Notes: generated from the sequence alone by a model not told the origin. A stretch of DNA of 64,000 nucleotides from UBA7672 sp965279085 (GCA_965279085.1 OZ257149.1:310001-374000); one strand, 5' to 3'; shown: positions 26,726 to 37,876, counted from the first letter of the stretch. A program made the numbers and translations.

Positions 26726-27546
26726 AGCCCGATCCTCACGAAGATGGATGTGAGGATGTAGTTGCTCGCCAGGATCAGAACCGCCGCGCCAACCACCGCC
26801 AGCGTCGCCGCCCGGCCCACGCCGCCCGCGCCGCCCTTGGATCTGTCGCCCTGATAGCAGCCCATCAGGGAGATTATCCCGCCGAACACCGCCGCCTTGA
26901 TGACGCCCGACCAGATGTCGTTGCCCGTCACGAACGCCCAGGAGTTCTTCAGGTAGAGCGACCCGTTGAAATCCAGAGCGCCCACCGCGACCAGATACCC
27001 GCCCAGCACGCCGATGATGTCCGCCACCAGCACCAGCAGCGGCAGCGTCAGGATCCCCGCGATCACGCGCGGCGCATAGAGATAGCGTGCAGGCTTCGCC
27101 GACAGCGTCAGCAGCGCATCGATCTGCTCCGTCACGCGCATCGCGCCGATCTCGGCCGCGATCCCCGCGCTAACGCGCCCCGCGAGCATCAGACCAGCCA
27201 GCACCGGCCCCAGCTCGCGCGTAATGCCCAGCACCACGATGTTCGGCACGAACTGCTCGGCGTTGAACCGCGATCCGCCCGTGTAGATGTTCAGCGCCAG
27301 CGCCGCGCCGATGAACACCGCCGTCAGGCCCACCACGGGCAGGGAGTAATACCCCACCTTCAGGAACTGCCGCAGAACCTCGCGTATGTAGATCACCGGC
27401 GTCACGCATGCCACGAGCACGCTACCGGAGAACACGGCAATCCGCCCCACCTCCCGAAATCCGCCGATCACCGTCCGCCCGATCAGCGTGAACGGCCGCA
27501 ACACTGGATTGCCGCGCTTGGGTGTCGTGTCCGGGGCAGCCGTCAT
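26722..27546 (-). CDS. mlaE: Phospholipid transport permease MlaE
   Basis: A 274-residue integral membrane protein with the MlaE/TrnB permease fold: an N-terminal basic stretch, then five hydrophobic segments. The LVADIIGVLGGYLVAV region and ELGPVLAGLMLAGRVSAG core (the conserved EIGAM loop follows) are diagnostic. It partners MlaF. Its start overlaps the stop of alr by 4 bases, so cell-wall and lipid-transport genes are translationally coupled here. Confidence 0.93.
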   Translation of the reverse strand: MTAAPDTTPKRGNPVLRPFTLIGRTVIGGFREVGRIAVFSGSVLVACVTPVIYIREVLRQFLKVGYYSLPVVGLTAVFIGAALALNIYTGGSRFNAEQFVPNIVVLGITRELGPVLAGLMLAGRVSAGIAAEIGAMRVTEQIDALLTLSAKPARYLYAPRVIAGILTLPLLVLVADIIGVLGGYLVAVGALDFNGSLYLKNSWAFVTGNDIWSGVIKAAVFGGIISLMGCYQGDRSKGGAGGVGRAATLAVVGAAVLILASNYILTSIFVRIGL

Positions 27547-28577
27547 TCGCCACCCACATAGCGGCGTGTCAGCCGCGAGCCCAGCCGGGTCAGGATTTCA
27601 TAGTCGATCGTGCCCATCGTCCCAGCCACCTCCGCCAGAGGCATGTTGGGGCCTAGGAACTCGATGTCATCCCCCACCGAGACGGAAAGTCCGGTCACAT
27701 CCACAACGATCAGGTCCATGGAAACCCGCCCGACGATCGGCCGCTTCTGTCCAGCCACGAAGCCCAGGCCCCGATTCGAAGCCGACCGCAGGAAACCGTC
27801 CGCATAGCCCAGTCCCACCGTCGCCAGCGTGGCGTCATTCTGCGCGGCCCAGCTCGCGCTATAGCCCACCGTCTCGCCCCTGCGAATATCGCGAACCTGC
27901 AACACCGGCGCGGTCAGCGTCACCACCGTCCGCGACGCAGGCCCGCCGCCATAGAGCCCGATCCCCGGCCGCACTTCATCGAAGTGATAGGACTGCCCCT
28001 GATAGATGCCGCCCGTCGCCGAAAGGCTGCACGCCACGCCCGGCCACAGCTTCGCCGCCCGCTCGAACCGTTCAAGCTGCACCGCATTCAGCGCGCTCTC
28101 TTCATCCCCGCACGCCAGATGCCCCACCAGCCGCACCGGCTTGGGCAACATCCGCGCCGCCTCCGCCCACTGGCTCTCGGAAACGCCCAGCCGGTTCATG
28201 CCCACATCGACATGCACCGCCGCCGGCGCCGAAGCGTCATGGCCCAACCAGAGTTCGATCTGCTGCAGGCTGTTCAACACAGGCGTCAGCCCATGAGCCT
28301 TGAACACGGCCAGCGTATCTGTCGGCGGTCCATGGAAAACGAAAATCTCCGGCCCCGCGCCTACGGCCCGGCGAGCGACCTCACCCTCCTGCGGCCAGGC
28401 CACATAGAACCGCGAACATCCAACTTTCGTCAGCGCCCGCGCCACGCGCTCGGCGCCCAGCCCATAGGCATCCGCCTTCACGACCGCAGCGGCCTGCGCA
28501 GGCGCCACGCGCTGCGAGAACATGCGCCAGTTGGCGACAATCGCGTCGAGATCGATCTGAAGCTTCGGCCCAGCCAT
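27543..28577 (-). CDS. alr: Alanine racemase
   Basis: A 344-residue PLP enzyme interconverting L- and D-alanine for peptidoglycan. The PLP Lys34 is in VVKADAYGLG, the catalytic Tyr in VGYSASW, and the barrel motif GMNRLGVS is present. The start is the ATG at 28577; a GTG in frame two codons further up (28583) is also possible. It lies 65 bases downstream of dnaB on the same strand, an arrangement common in this class of bacteria. Confidence 0.95.
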   Translation of the reverse strand: MAGPKLQIDLDAIVANWRMFSQRVAPAQAAAVVKADAYGLGAERVARALTKVGCSRFYVAWPQEGEVARRAVGAGPEIFVFHGPPTDTLAVFKAHGLTPVLNSLQQIELWLGHDASAPAAVHVDVGMNRLGVSESQWAEAARMLPKPVRLVGHLACGDEESALNAVQLERFERAAKLWPGVACSLSATGGIYQGQSYHFDEVRPGIGLYGGGPASRTVVTLTAPVLQVRDIRRGETVGYSASWAAQNDATLATVGLGYADGFLRSASNRGLGFVAGQKRPIVGRVSMDLIVVDVTGLSVSVGDDIEFLGPNMPLAEVAGTMGTIDYEILTRLGSRLTRRYVGGE

Positions 28578-28642
28578 GCACACCCGCTAAAGCGTTTTGC
28601 CGCGCAGGTGAAGCGTGTCCGGAATGGCGGAAATCAGGCGGT

Positions 28643-30181
<1,539 letters not shown>

Positions 30182-30309
30182 GGCCTCTCTCTAGGCCAAT
30201 CATCACTGTGAATCGCGACTTGATTCTAGATATCCAACGGTTCCTTGTCGCTGTTGATGGACAGCGGCGAGGGCCTGCTTTTTCAGGATTTTTCCGGAAT
30301 ACCGGAGCG

Positions 30310-30615
30310 TCAGCGCCCGAAGAACTTGCCGAACATGCTCTTGGCGGCGCCAGAGGCCTGTTCATTCACGTGATCGACCGCCTGGCCCTTCGCCTCGTCG
30401 ATCAGCTTCGTGATCATCGACTCCAGCACTTCCTTGCCGATACCTGTTTCCTTGGCCGCTGCGGCAATGGCCTCGTCCTTGTTGCCCGTGAAGTTCTCGG
30501 CCAGCGATCGCGCCGCCTTCAGCGACGTCTCCTTCGATAGCCCGAGGGGTTCGCCGATTTCCGCGATCGTTTCTTCGCCGAGCGTCGTCACGATCTTTCC
30601 GAGGTCGATGTTCAT
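30310..30615 (-). CDS. Small helical protein of unknown function
   Basis: A 101-residue, mostly helical cytoplasmic protein. It has repeated short helices (LGEETIAEIGEPLGLSK, SLKAARSLAENF, KDEAIAAAAKETG, KEVLESMITKLI) and a Gly-rich C-terminus (FGKFFGR). The pattern resembles small DUF937/YidB-type proteins but I do not assert membership. An in-frame ATG lies one codon earlier (30618). It is between dnaB and the acyltransferase gene on the minus strand. Confidence 0.65.
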   Translation of the reverse strand: MNIDLGKIVTTLGEETIAEIGEPLGLSKETSLKAARSLAENFTGNKDEAIAAAAKETGIGKEVLESMITKLIDEAKGQAVDHVNEQASGAAKSMFGKFFGR

Positions 30616-30714
30616 CACTGACTCCGAATACTGGGGCTGTTGCGCCTAGGGTCCGGGCGCGTCTCAGCTCTACCAGCGTTCGCACGTCAGCCTCATGACA
30701 ACGGTGACAGATCG

Positions 30715-31770
30715 TTAGGCGACGACCTCAGTCAGCTTCGCCTTCTCGTTGCCGAGCCGGAATAGTTTCGGTCGTACATAGAGCGCGATCAACGGCGTCT
30801 TCTTGATCGCGAGGTGGAACAGCAGCGGCAGCACCGCCGAGATAACGAGGATCGCGAAGCACGCCCAGCCCACATCCGGAATGATCTTGGTCGACGCGAG
30901 GTAGCGCTCGAGGAATGTCATCGGGAAGAAGAAGGTGAGGTAGATGACGATCGAGTTCTGCCCGCAATAGCGCAGGAACCGCGCCGACTTCCACTTCGAC
31001 AACAGCGCCGCGAATTCAACCACCGCCAGCGCGCCCGCCAGCCCCATCATCAGCCCATAGCCCGGCACGTTGTGGAAGCCCTGCTGCGTCAGTGTGTAGT
31101 TGCACACCGCCCAGCCCGTCAGAATCGCCACCGTCACCGGAACCCGCGCCTTGGCCCGCTCCGCCACTTCGAACACAACGCCATGAATGGCATAGCCAAG
31201 GAAGAAGAACACGTAATAGTCCATCGCCCGATTCAGGATGAAGCTCGGCGTGTCGATCCACAGCGCCTGATGCGCAATCTGAAGCGTGGCCGCCGCGACG
31301 AACACCATCCACTTCGGAACACGAACCAGCAGGCGCGTGATCACATAGAACACCGCCAGCATGTGCACGAACCACAACGCGCCCGTCGGCTGCACGATAT
31401 TCCAGACGTAGAGCGCAACAAACGCCATCGGGTCAGATCGCAGAACGTCGTTGTCCGTGACGAGCAGCGTGAGGGCCAGCCATAGCAGGTAGAAATACGC
31501 GAAGTGGATGACCTTCTTGTCGATGTAGCTCGTGAGGCTCGAATTGATCGTCCGCGACAGGAACAGGCCGGAGATCAGGAAGAAGTCGGGCATCCGGAAC
31601 GGCTTGGAGAAGTCGACGATCCAGCGCATCCAGCCCTGCGCGCCGACAGCCTCTTCGTAGTGATTAACCGTGTGAAACATCACCACCAGCAGGATGCAGA
31701 TCCCCTTGGCGTAATCGACCCACGCAACCCGGTCCTGGCCGGGCAGGGCATAAGTGGCGGGCGTTTGCAT
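30715..31770 (-). CDS. Acyltransferase-3 family membrane protein
   Basis: A 351-residue protein with about ten membrane helices. The N-terminal motif VDYAKGICILLVVMFHT contains the conserved His of the acyltransferase-3 fold, which moves acyl groups onto sugars of surface polysaccharides or glucans (OpgC-like members modify periplasmic glucan). The start MQTPATYALPG at 31770 is preferred to a GTG-like extension upstream. It is divergent from the GH13 gene, suggesting but not proving a shared sugar theme. Confidence 0.88.
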   Translation of the reverse strand: MQTPATYALPGQDRVAWVDYAKGICILLVVMFHTVNHYEEAVGAQGWMRWIVDFSKPFRMPDFFLISGLFLSRTINSSLTSYIDKKVIHFAYFYLLWLALTLLVTDNDVLRSDPMAFVALYVWNIVQPTGALWFVHMLAVFYVITRLLVRVPKWMVFVAAATLQIAHQALWIDTPSFILNRAMDYYVFFFLGYAIHGVVFEVAERAKARVPVTVAILTGWAVCNYTLTQQGFHNVPGYGLMMGLAGALAVVEFAALLSKWKSARFLRYCGQNSIVIYLTFFFPMTFLERYLASTKIIPDVGWACFAILVISAVLPLLFHLAIKKTPLIALYVRPKLFRLGNEKAKLTEVVA

Positions 31771-31886
31771 CGTTCTGATCCAGACGAATTGCTGTTCGCG
31801 CGAGAAATGACGGTTAATCCGCTTGCCGCCGCTTCGCTTCCCGGGAGAAAAGCAACGCGTGTGCCGAGTCTGGCGGGAGATCACGC

Positions 31887-33476
31887 GTGGCGGGAGACGG
31901 GAATTGGTGGCGGGGCGCGGTGCTCTACCAGATCTATCCGCGGTCCTTCATGGACACGAACGGCGACGGCGTCGGCGACCTCAAGGGCGTCACGTCGAAG
32001 CTCGACTATGTGAAGTCGCTTGGCGTCGACGGCATCTGGCTCTCGCCCTTCTTCAAGTCGCCCATGCGCGACTTCGGCTACGACGTCTCAGACTACCGCG
32101 AAGTCGATCCGCTGTTCGGCTCGCTGCAGGATTTCCAGGCGCTCCTGAAGGCCGCCAACGATCGCGGCCTGAAAGTCATCATCGACCAGGTCTGGTCGCA
32201 CACCTCATCCGACCATGAATGGTTCCAGCAGTCCCGGCAGGATCGTACCAACGACAAGGCCGACTGGTATGTCTGGGCCGATCCGAAGCCCGATGGCTCG
32301 CCGCCCAACAACTGGCAGGCCTGGTTCGGCGGCCCGACCTGGACGTGGGAGCCGCGCCGCCGCCAGTACTACCTGCACAACTTCCTCTCGACCCAGCCGG
32401 ACCTGAACTTCCGCTCCGAGGCGGTGCGCACGGCCATCCTCGATATCGCCCGCTACTGGCTCAGCATGGGCGTCGACGGCTTCCGTCTCGATGTCGCGAA
32501 CTACTACGTCCACGACGCACAGCTGCGCGACAACCCGCCGTCCGGCGATCCGAACCCGGCCCTGCCGCGCAACATGCAGCACCACCAGTTCAACTCGAAC
32601 CAGCCCGAGACGCTCGATTTCATCGCGAAGATCCGCGAGCGTGTAGACGGTCTCGGCCCCAACATGACGGTCGGCGAACTCGCCCCCGGCTCCTACGCGC
32701 TCATGGCCGACTACACGAAAGGCCAGCACCGCCTGCACACCGCCTATTCGTTCGACTTCCTCGGCGCGTGGCCCGGCGTCGAGAAGATGGCCGACATCCT
32801 CGCCCAATGGCGCGAAGGCGCCGACGATGGCTGGCCCAGCTGGGCCTTCTCCAACCACGACGTCACGCGCGTCGCCACCCGCTGGGCTGAAGCCATCGGC
32901 TGTCCGCCGCCACGCGCCGCTCCCCTCTTCATGGCGCTGCTGCTCAGCCTGCGCGGCACCATCTTCCTCTACCAGGGGGAGGAACTCGGCCTTCCCGATG
33001 CAGATGTTCCCTTCGAGAAACTGCAGGACCCCTGGGGCATCGCCGGCTGGCCCGCCACGAAGGGCAGGGACGGCTGTCGCACGCCGATGCCGTGGAAAGA
33101 CGAAGTCCTCGGCGGCTTCACCAAGGCGAAGGAGCCATGGCTTCCCGTCGATCCCCGCCAACGGATGATTGCCGCCGAGAAGCAGGAGAAGCTGGCTGAA
33201 TCGATGCTGCACACCTCGCGCGCGCTGATCGGCATCCGCCAGACCAGCGCCGCGCTAATCGATGGCGCGTTCCGCATCGTCGAAGCCGCCAACGGGCAAC
33301 TCGTGTTCGAGCGCGAGCAGCGCGGCGAGCGCATCCAGTGCGTATTCAACTTCACCGCCACCGAAGCCAGCCGCCGCTACGACCCCGCGCCCAGACTTCT
33401 CTGGTTCGAAAATGCCGTATTGGCCGGGAACACCCTGGTGCTGCCTCCGTTCAGCGCGGCATGGCTTTCCCTTTAG
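31887..33476 (+). CDS. GH13 alpha-glucosidase / oligo-1,6-glucosidase
   Basis: A 529-residue cytoplasmic glycoside hydrolase of family 13. The start is a GTG at 31887 preceded by GGCGGGAG. The (beta/alpha)8 motifs are in order: GVDGIWLSPF, the nucleophile Asp in GFRLDVANY, the acid/base Glu in TVGELAPGS, and the stabiliser Asp in FSNHDVTR. The segment YQGEELGLPD is typical of alpha-glucosidases that cleave maltose, isomaltose or trehalulose-type substrates. The substrate is not determined. Confidence 0.93.
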   Translation: MAGDGNWWRGAVLYQIYPRSFMDTNGDGVGDLKGVTSKLDYVKSLGVDGIWLSPFFKSPMRDFGYDVSDYREVDPLFGSLQDFQALLKAANDRGLKVIIDQVWSHTSSDHEWFQQSRQDRTNDKADWYVWADPKPDGSPPNNWQAWFGGPTWTWEPRRRQYYLHNFLSTQPDLNFRSEAVRTAILDIARYWLSMGVDGFRLDVANYYVHDAQLRDNPPSGDPNPALPRNMQHHQFNSNQPETLDFIAKIRERVDGLGPNMTVGELAPGSYALMADYTKGQHRLHTAYSFDFLGAWPGVEKMADILAQWREGADDGWPSWAFSNHDVTRVATRWAEAIGCPPPRAAPLFMALLLSLRGTIFLYQGEELGLPDADVPFEKLQDPWGIAGWPATKGRDGCRTPMPWKDEVLGGFTKAKEPWLPVDPRQRMIAAEKQEKLAESMLHTSRALIGIRQTSAALIDGAFRIVEAANGQLVFEREQRGERIQCVFNFTATEASRRYDPAPRLLWFENAVLAGNTLVLPPFSAAWLSL

Positions 33477-33485
33477 AACGCCTGC

Positions 33486-33815
33486 CTAGTGCGAAACGGT
33501 CTTCGAGAAGACCTGCATCACCACCACGCCCGCCACGATCAGGCCCATGCCGATGATCGCCGGCGCATCCATCTTCTGTCCGAACAGCAGCCAGCCAACT
33601 ACCGCCACCAGCGTCACGCCCGCGCCCGCCCAGACCGCGTAGGCCACGCCCACCGGAATGGTCTTCAGCGTCAGCGACAGGAAGTGGAACGCCACCCCGT
33701 ATCCGACCACGACGATGATCGACGGGATCGGCTTGGTGAACTCCTCGGACGCCTTCAGCGAGGACGTCGCGATCACCTCCGCCACGATGGAAATCGCAAG
33801 ATAGACATACTGCAT
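33486..33815 (-). CDS. Small multidrug resistance (SMR) family transporter
   Basis: A 109-residue protein with four membrane helices. The essential membrane glutamate is at residue 13 in [12 protein letters not shown], and the rest ([22 protein letters not shown]) is typical of EmrE/SugE relatives. SMR dimers exchange protons for cationic drugs, or guanidinium in the SugE branch. The longer open frame to 34943 is antisense to moaE/moaB and is not used. It is flanked by a repeat-like hairpin at 33844-33879. Confidence 0.93.
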   Translation of the reverse strand: MQYVYLAISIVAEVIATSSLKASEEFTKPIPSIIVVVGYGVAFHFLSLTLKTIPVGVAYAVWAGAGVTLVAVVGWLLFGQKMDAPAIIGMGLIVAGVVVMQVFSKTVSH

Positions 33816-33843
33816 GGCGCGCTCCCGAACGTCAGTTGAGGTC

Positions 33844-33879
33844 ATTCTCGGGCAAGGCCGAAGGCCGCATCCCGGGAAT
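33844..33879. repeat. Short inverted repeat upstream of the SMR gene
   Basis: Arms ATTCTCGGG (33844-33852) and CCCGGGAAT (33871-33879) pair with one wobble, enclosing an inner GGCCGAAGGCC hairpin. The GGCCGAAGGCC core also occurs in the right arm of the palindrome at 20602-20720, suggesting related dispersed elements. No gene is in this interval (33816-33968). Confidence 0.5.
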
Positions 33880-33968
33880 CCCGGTTGTCTGCTCCATGGG
33901 ATTAGCAACCATTTCCGGCAACGCGAACTCCGTTGGGTTTGCCGAAGTTTTGTCCTAACACTGGCCCC

Positions 33969-34421
33969 ATGATCCGCGTCCAGACCGCGCCCTTCGACCC
34001 GTACGCCGAAACCGCCGCCTTCGCGCAAGGCCGCGCCGAGGCCGGCGCGCTCGCCAGCTTCATCGGCACGGTCCGCGACTCTGCCCACGGCGGCGAAGTC
34101 TCCGCCCTCGACCTCGAAGCCTATCCCGGCTTCACCGAGAAACAGATCGCCAAGATCGAAGCCGACGCCCGCGCCCGCTTCGACGTCATCGACACCCTCG
34201 TCATCCACCGCCACGGCCGCATGGCGCCCGGCGAAGCCATCGTCCTCGTCGCCGCCCTCTCGAAACATCGCCGCGAAGCCCTGCAGGCCGTCGACTACCT
34301 GATGGACCGCCTCAAGACCGAAGCCCCCTTCTGGAAGAAGGAAGTTCGCGCTGAAGGCGCGGAGTGGATAGAACCCCGCGCCGACGACCGCGACGCGCGC
34401 GCACGCTGGAACAAGGAATAG
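33969..34421 (+). CDS. moaE: Molybdopterin synthase catalytic subunit MoaE
   Basis: A 150-residue subunit that with MoaD adds dithiolene sulfur to precursor Z. Diagnostic motifs are [12 protein letters not shown], the [12 protein letters not shown] helix, [11 protein letters not shown], and the catalytic lysine region PFWKKEVR. The start at 33969 is the family-like [11 protein letters not shown]; upstream codons in frame have no resemblance. moaB begins 3 bases after its stop, while its partner moaD is 4.7 kb away, after an intervening insertion. Confidence 0.96.
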   Translation: MIRVQTAPFDPYAETAAFAQGRAEAGALASFIGTVRDSAHGGEVSALDLEAYPGFTEKQIAKIEADARARFDVIDTLVIHRHGRMAPGEAIVLVAALSKHRREALQAVDYLMDRLKTEAPFWKKEVRAEGAEWIEPRADDRDARARWNKE

Positions 34422-34424
34422 ACC

Positions 34425-34991
34425 ATGCCCGGACCCGCCTATCCCCCACTCACCGCCCCGGGCGGCAAGATGGTCGACACCATGGCGTTCAAGCCGCTCC
34501 GCATCTGCGTGATGACGATTTCCGACACGCGCACCGACGAGACCGACACCTCCGGTCACATCCTGGCCGACCGCGTGAAGGAAGCCGGCCACGAACTCGC
34601 CGACAAGGCCATCGTGCCTGACGAGGTCAACGCCATCCGCGCCGTCATGCGCAAATGGATCGCCGACCCCGCCATCGACGCCGTCGTCACCACCGGCGGC
34701 ACAGGCCTCACCGGCCGCGACGTGACGCCCGAAGCCGTCCGCCCGCTCTTCGACAAGGAGATCGAGGGCTTCAACATCGTCTGGCATCTCGTCTCGTTCC
34801 AGAGTGTCGGCACGTCCACGCTTCAGTCGCGCGCCTGCGCCGGCGTCGCCAACGCCACCTTCATCTTCTGCCTCCCGGGCTCCAACGGCGCCGTGAAAGA
34901 CGGCTGGGACAAACTCATCCGCTGGCAACTCGACAGCCGCCACATGCCCTGCAACATGGTCGAGCTGATGCCGCGGCTGATGGAGAGCTGA
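34425..34991 (+). CDS. moaB: Molybdenum cofactor biosynthesis protein B
   Basis: A 188-residue MoaB-type protein of the MogA/MoeA fold, thought to adenylate molybdopterin. The motif [16 protein letters not shown] binds the terminal phosphate, and the VIVPDEVN-like strand and [16 protein letters not shown] loop are conserved. It follows moaE with 3 bases between. The next part of the moa cluster is interrupted by a TIR-Sel1 gene. Confidence 0.94.
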   Translation: MPGPAYPPLTAPGGKMVDTMAFKPLRICVMTISDTRTDETDTSGHILADRVKEAGHELADKAIVPDEVNAIRAVMRKWIADPAIDAVVTTGGTGLTGRDVTPEAVRPLFDKEIEGFNIVWHLVSFQSVGTSTLQSRACAGVANATFIFCLPGSNGAVKDGWDKLIRWQLDSRHMPCNMVELMPRLMES

Positions 34992-35016
34992 TGCGTGACA
35001 AATGATGGGGGAAGCC

Positions 35017-36844
35017 GTGGCTGACGTATTTATCAGTTACAAAAAGGAGCGATCGGCGCACGCAGAACGTTTGGCAATTATCTTGGAGGCATAGGGCTAC
35101 GATGTGTGGTGGGATTACCACCTGCTAGGGGGTGATCGCTTTCGTACGACGATCGAGCAAGAGGCGACAACGGCGCGGGCCGTTGTGGTTCTGTGGTGTT
35201 CCGCGGCTATCAATTCCCATTTCGTAATAGACGAGGCGGATATTGGGCTTAGGGCGAACAAGCTGCTGCAAACAACATTGGAAGACGTGCAGCCTCCGTT
35301 AGGTTTTCGCAGCGTCGAGCACCGATTGAGTCTCGTCAGCTGGAGCGGAAGCCCGGAAGATGATGCGATTGATCGGCTGGTTCTGGCGATAGCTCAACTT
35401 GTTCAACGGGCCCCGAGAAAGCCGATCCATCTCTTTCGCGCATTGTCTGCCGGCCTGGGTCGATTGCCTGTAGTCGGGCTGGTCGAAGACTCTAGCTTGG
35501 CAGAGAGACAGCGAGACACAGAACTGGTCACCGGAGATGATATTCTTAGATCGCCACCAGATCCCAGTGCGGGAGAGCGTGAGCTCATTTTTTTCAAGAG
35601 CTGCAGCGGCCCCCGAGGAGTTCGAGGTCTATTTGAATCGCTACCCGCAAGGCCACTTCGCAGATCTGGCACAAACGAAAATTGAATCTTTCGACCGGGC
35701 TTGGGTACGCGGCCTAGGCGTAATTGACGGCGACTGGAGTCTACGAAATCGGGATGATTTTTTGGAGAAACTGGGTGCTCGTAGTGCTAGAGCAGAACTC
35801 GAACCAATAGCGCGACGTGGCGCGCCCGAAGCAGAAACCATCATGGCAATGGTCGCCAATCGGATGGGCGACAGCGCCGAGGCTTTTGGTCATTATCGAT
35901 CAGCTGCGGAGAAGGGTTTTGCGAGGGCGCAAGCTGGTTTGGGCATAATGCTCAGACGCGGCGTAGGTGTCCCCAAAGACGATGGTGAGGCGGTAACTTG
36001 GCTGAAAAAGGCTGCCGACCAAGGAATTGCCATAGCGCAAAATGAACTCGGGATTTGCTTTGAGTCTGGACGGGGGATTGAGAAGGACGCCGCGAAAGCC
36101 GTGTTCTGGTTTCTACAGGCTGCCGAGCAAGGGTCGGCTGCCGCTCAAAACAGCTTGGCTGACTGTTACAGCTTAGGAACTGGCACGGACAAAGACGAAG
36201 TGGAGGCTGCTCGTTGGTATCGCAGAGCCGCCGAACAGGGGTTGGCCAAGAGTCAAAACTCCTTGGGTATCGTGCTGCAGAAAGGCGGTGGAGTTCCACT
36301 GGATGACGTGGAAGCCGCGATTTGGTTTCGGAAGGCTGCGGAACAGGGGCATGCCTCGGCGCAGTTCAATCTTGGACTTGCGCTGGCCAACGGTCGAGGC
36401 GTTGCGCAGGATCACGCGGAGGCGGTTCGCTGGTACAATAAGGCAGCAGCTCAGGGGGTGGTGTCTGCACAGAACAATCTTGGATACATGTACGAAGCAG
36501 GCCACGGCGTCGATCAAGATTTCGCCGCCGCAATGGGGTGGTATGAGAAAGCCGCGAGCAATGGCAGCGCCCGGGGGAAAAACAATATCGGCCTCCTGAA
36601 TGAGAACGGGAAAGGCGTTGCCAAGGACTTAGTTGAAGCGGTCGCCTGGTTTAGGGCGGCTGCGGATGACGGGCTTGCAGCTGGCCAATACAATTATGCT
36701 CGCTGCCTGGAGGCAGGTTTGGGAATCGCCCGCGATATAGATGCGTCGCGGGACTTCTATGGTCGCGCGGCAGCGCAAGGCGAGCAGAGAGCGATCGAGG
36801 CTCTCAAGCGAATAAGCGCGCCACAAGGGGAAGTCTCCACATGA
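35017..36844 (+). pseudogene. Broken TIR-domain / Sel1-repeat protein gene
   Basis: Translation from a GTG at 35017 (behind GGGGG) gives [13 protein letters not shown], a TIR-domain start. The frame meets an amber TAG at 35092-35094 where the family has an ordinary residue, then continues without break: GYDVWWDYHLLGGDRF, AVVVLWCSAAINSHFV, IDEADIGLRANK (probable catalytic Glu), PPLGFRSVEH, SWSGSPEDDAIDRL. A +1 frameshift at about 35588-35614 (T7 and C5 runs) then leads into the FEVYLNRYPQGHFADLA linker and about eight Sel1-like repeats to 36844. The reconstructed product is a TIR-linker-Sel1 protein, a type common in alphaproteobacteria. TIR domains can be NAD+-hydrolysing and some act in defence. 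GC content is visibly lower than in neighbours. Two lesions of different kinds argue for a real pseudogene. Confidence 0.8.
35537..36844 (+). CDS. Intact C-terminal ORF: Sel1-like repeat protein (fragment of the broken gene)
   Basis: A continuous 435-codon frame that contains the linker and about eight consecutive Sel1-like repeats of 36 residues (pattern AxxWxxKAAxQGxAxAQxNLGxxxxxGxGV), e.g. AVTWLKKAADQGIAIAQNEL and AVRWYNKAAAQGVVSAQNNL. Sel1 repeats form solenoids for protein contacts. It could still be translated from the ATG at 35537, which has CCGGAG immediately in front (poor spacing), but its first 20-odd codons are out-of-frame DNA of the TIR part. Its stop overlaps the next gene's start (ATGA). 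I regard it as the 3' half of the pseudogene at 35017. Confidence 0.55.
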   Translation: MIFLDRHQIPVRESVSSFFSRAAAAPEEFEVYLNRYPQGHFADLAQTKIESFDRAWVRGLGVIDGDWSLRNRDDFLEKLGARSARAELEPIARRGAPEAETIMAMVANRMGDSAEAFGHYRSAAEKGFARAQAGLGIMLRRGVGVPKDDGEAVTWLKKAADQGIAIAQNELGICFESGRGIEKDAAKAVFWFLQAAEQGSAAAQNSLADCYSLGTGTDKDEVEAARWYRRAAEQGLAKSQNSLGIVLQKGGGVPLDDVEAAIWFRKAAEQGHASAQFNLGLALANGRGVAQDHAEAVRWYNKAAAQGVVSAQNNLGYMYEAGHGVDQDFAAAMGWYEKAASNGSARGKNNIGLLNENGKGVAKDLVEAVAWFRAAADDGLAAGQYNYARCLEAGLGIARDIDASRDFYGRAAAQGEQRAIEALKRISAPQGEVST

Positions 36845-37857
36845 AAACCCGCCGCCTCGGCCGCAGCCCGATCTTCGTTTCCGAAATCTGCATGGGCACG
36901 ATGACGTTCGGAAACCAGGCCGACGAGGCGATGTCGCATCGCATCCTCGACAAGTCCTTCGAGGCCGGCATCACCTTCTACGACACCGCCGAGAACTATC
37001 CCGTGCCCCCCGACGCCAAGTATGCCGGCCGCACGGAGGAGATCGTCGGCCGCTGGATGAAGACCAAGCCGCGCGACGCCATCCTGCTCGCCACGAAAGT
37101 CTCCGGCCCCAGCCACGGCTGGATCAAGTCCGCCCAGCGCCACGCCATGACGGCCACCGACCGCCACAACATCGTCCGCGCCATCGAGGCCAGCCTGAAA
37201 CGCCTCGATACCGACTATGTCGACCTCTACCAGACCCACTGGCCCGACCACGGCGTCGCCTATGACGAACACATGCTCGCCCTCGACGAACTGGTGAAGG
37301 CCGGAAAGGTGAGGGTGATCGGCTGCTCCAACGAGACGAGCTGGGGCCTGATGAAATCCCTCGCCACGTCCGAACGCCTCGGCATTGCCCGCCACAACTC
37401 GATCCAGAACAATTTCAGCCTCAACAACCGCCGTTTCGAGGACGAACTGGCGCAGGTCTGCCGTCAGGAAGGCGTGAGCCTGATCCCATACTCCCCCCTC
37501 GCCGGCGGCGTCCTCACCGGCAAGTACCAGGACGGCCAATGGCCCGAAGGCGCCCGCTTCACCAAGTACAAGGACATGCCCGCCCGCCAGGCGCCCATGG
37601 CCCGCCGCTTCGTCAACGAGAAGACGCTGGCCTCCACGACACGCTGGATCGGCCTCGCGGCTGAAGCGGGAATGTCCGTCATCACCCTCGCCACCGCCTG
37701 GTCGAAGCAGCACGACTTCGTCGCCTCCACCATCGTCGGCGCCACCCACGAGGATCACCTGTCGGACATCTTCAAGGCCGCCGATGTCACGCTGGATGCC
37801 GACCTGTTGAAGAAGATCGACGAGGTCTCGAAGGAAATCAGGTACCCGATGGGGTGA
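36841..37857 (+). CDS. Aldo/keto reductase
   Basis: A 338-residue NADPH-dependent aldo/keto reductase of the Tas/YajO-like group. The catalytic tetrad is visible: Asp and Tyr in FYDTAENY, Lys in LLATKVSG, His in YQTHWPD. The C-terminal cofactor region [12 protein letters not shown] is present. It overlaps the Sel1 stop (ATGA). It sits between the moaB and moaA halves of the molybdopterin cluster and has no obvious role there. The substrate is unknown. Confidence 0.92.
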   Translation: MKTRRLGRSPIFVSEICMGTMTFGNQADEAMSHRILDKSFEAGITFYDTAENYPVPPDAKYAGRTEEIVGRWMKTKPRDAILLATKVSGPSHGWIKSAQRHAMTATDRHNIVRAIEASLKRLDTDYVDLYQTHWPDHGVAYDEHMLALDELVKAGKVRVIGCSNETSWGLMKSLATSERLGIARHNSIQNNFSLNNRRFEDELAQVCRQEGVSLIPYSPLAGGVLTGKYQDGQWPEGARFTKYKDMPARQAPMARRFVNEKTLASTTRWIGLAAEAGMSVITLATAWSKQHDFVASTIVGATHEDHLSDIFKAADVTLDADLLKKIDEVSKEIRYPMG

Positions 37858-37876
37858 GCCGGGGCGCCGAAGGCGT

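Noticed and set aside
33816..34943. Upstream part of the long minus frame joined to the SMR gene
   Set aside because: Antisense to moaE and moaB; the SMR protein starts cleanly at 33815.
36300..36800. Regular ~108-base periodicity
   Set aside because: Reflects 36-residue Sel1 repeats, not a CRISPR or DNA satellite.
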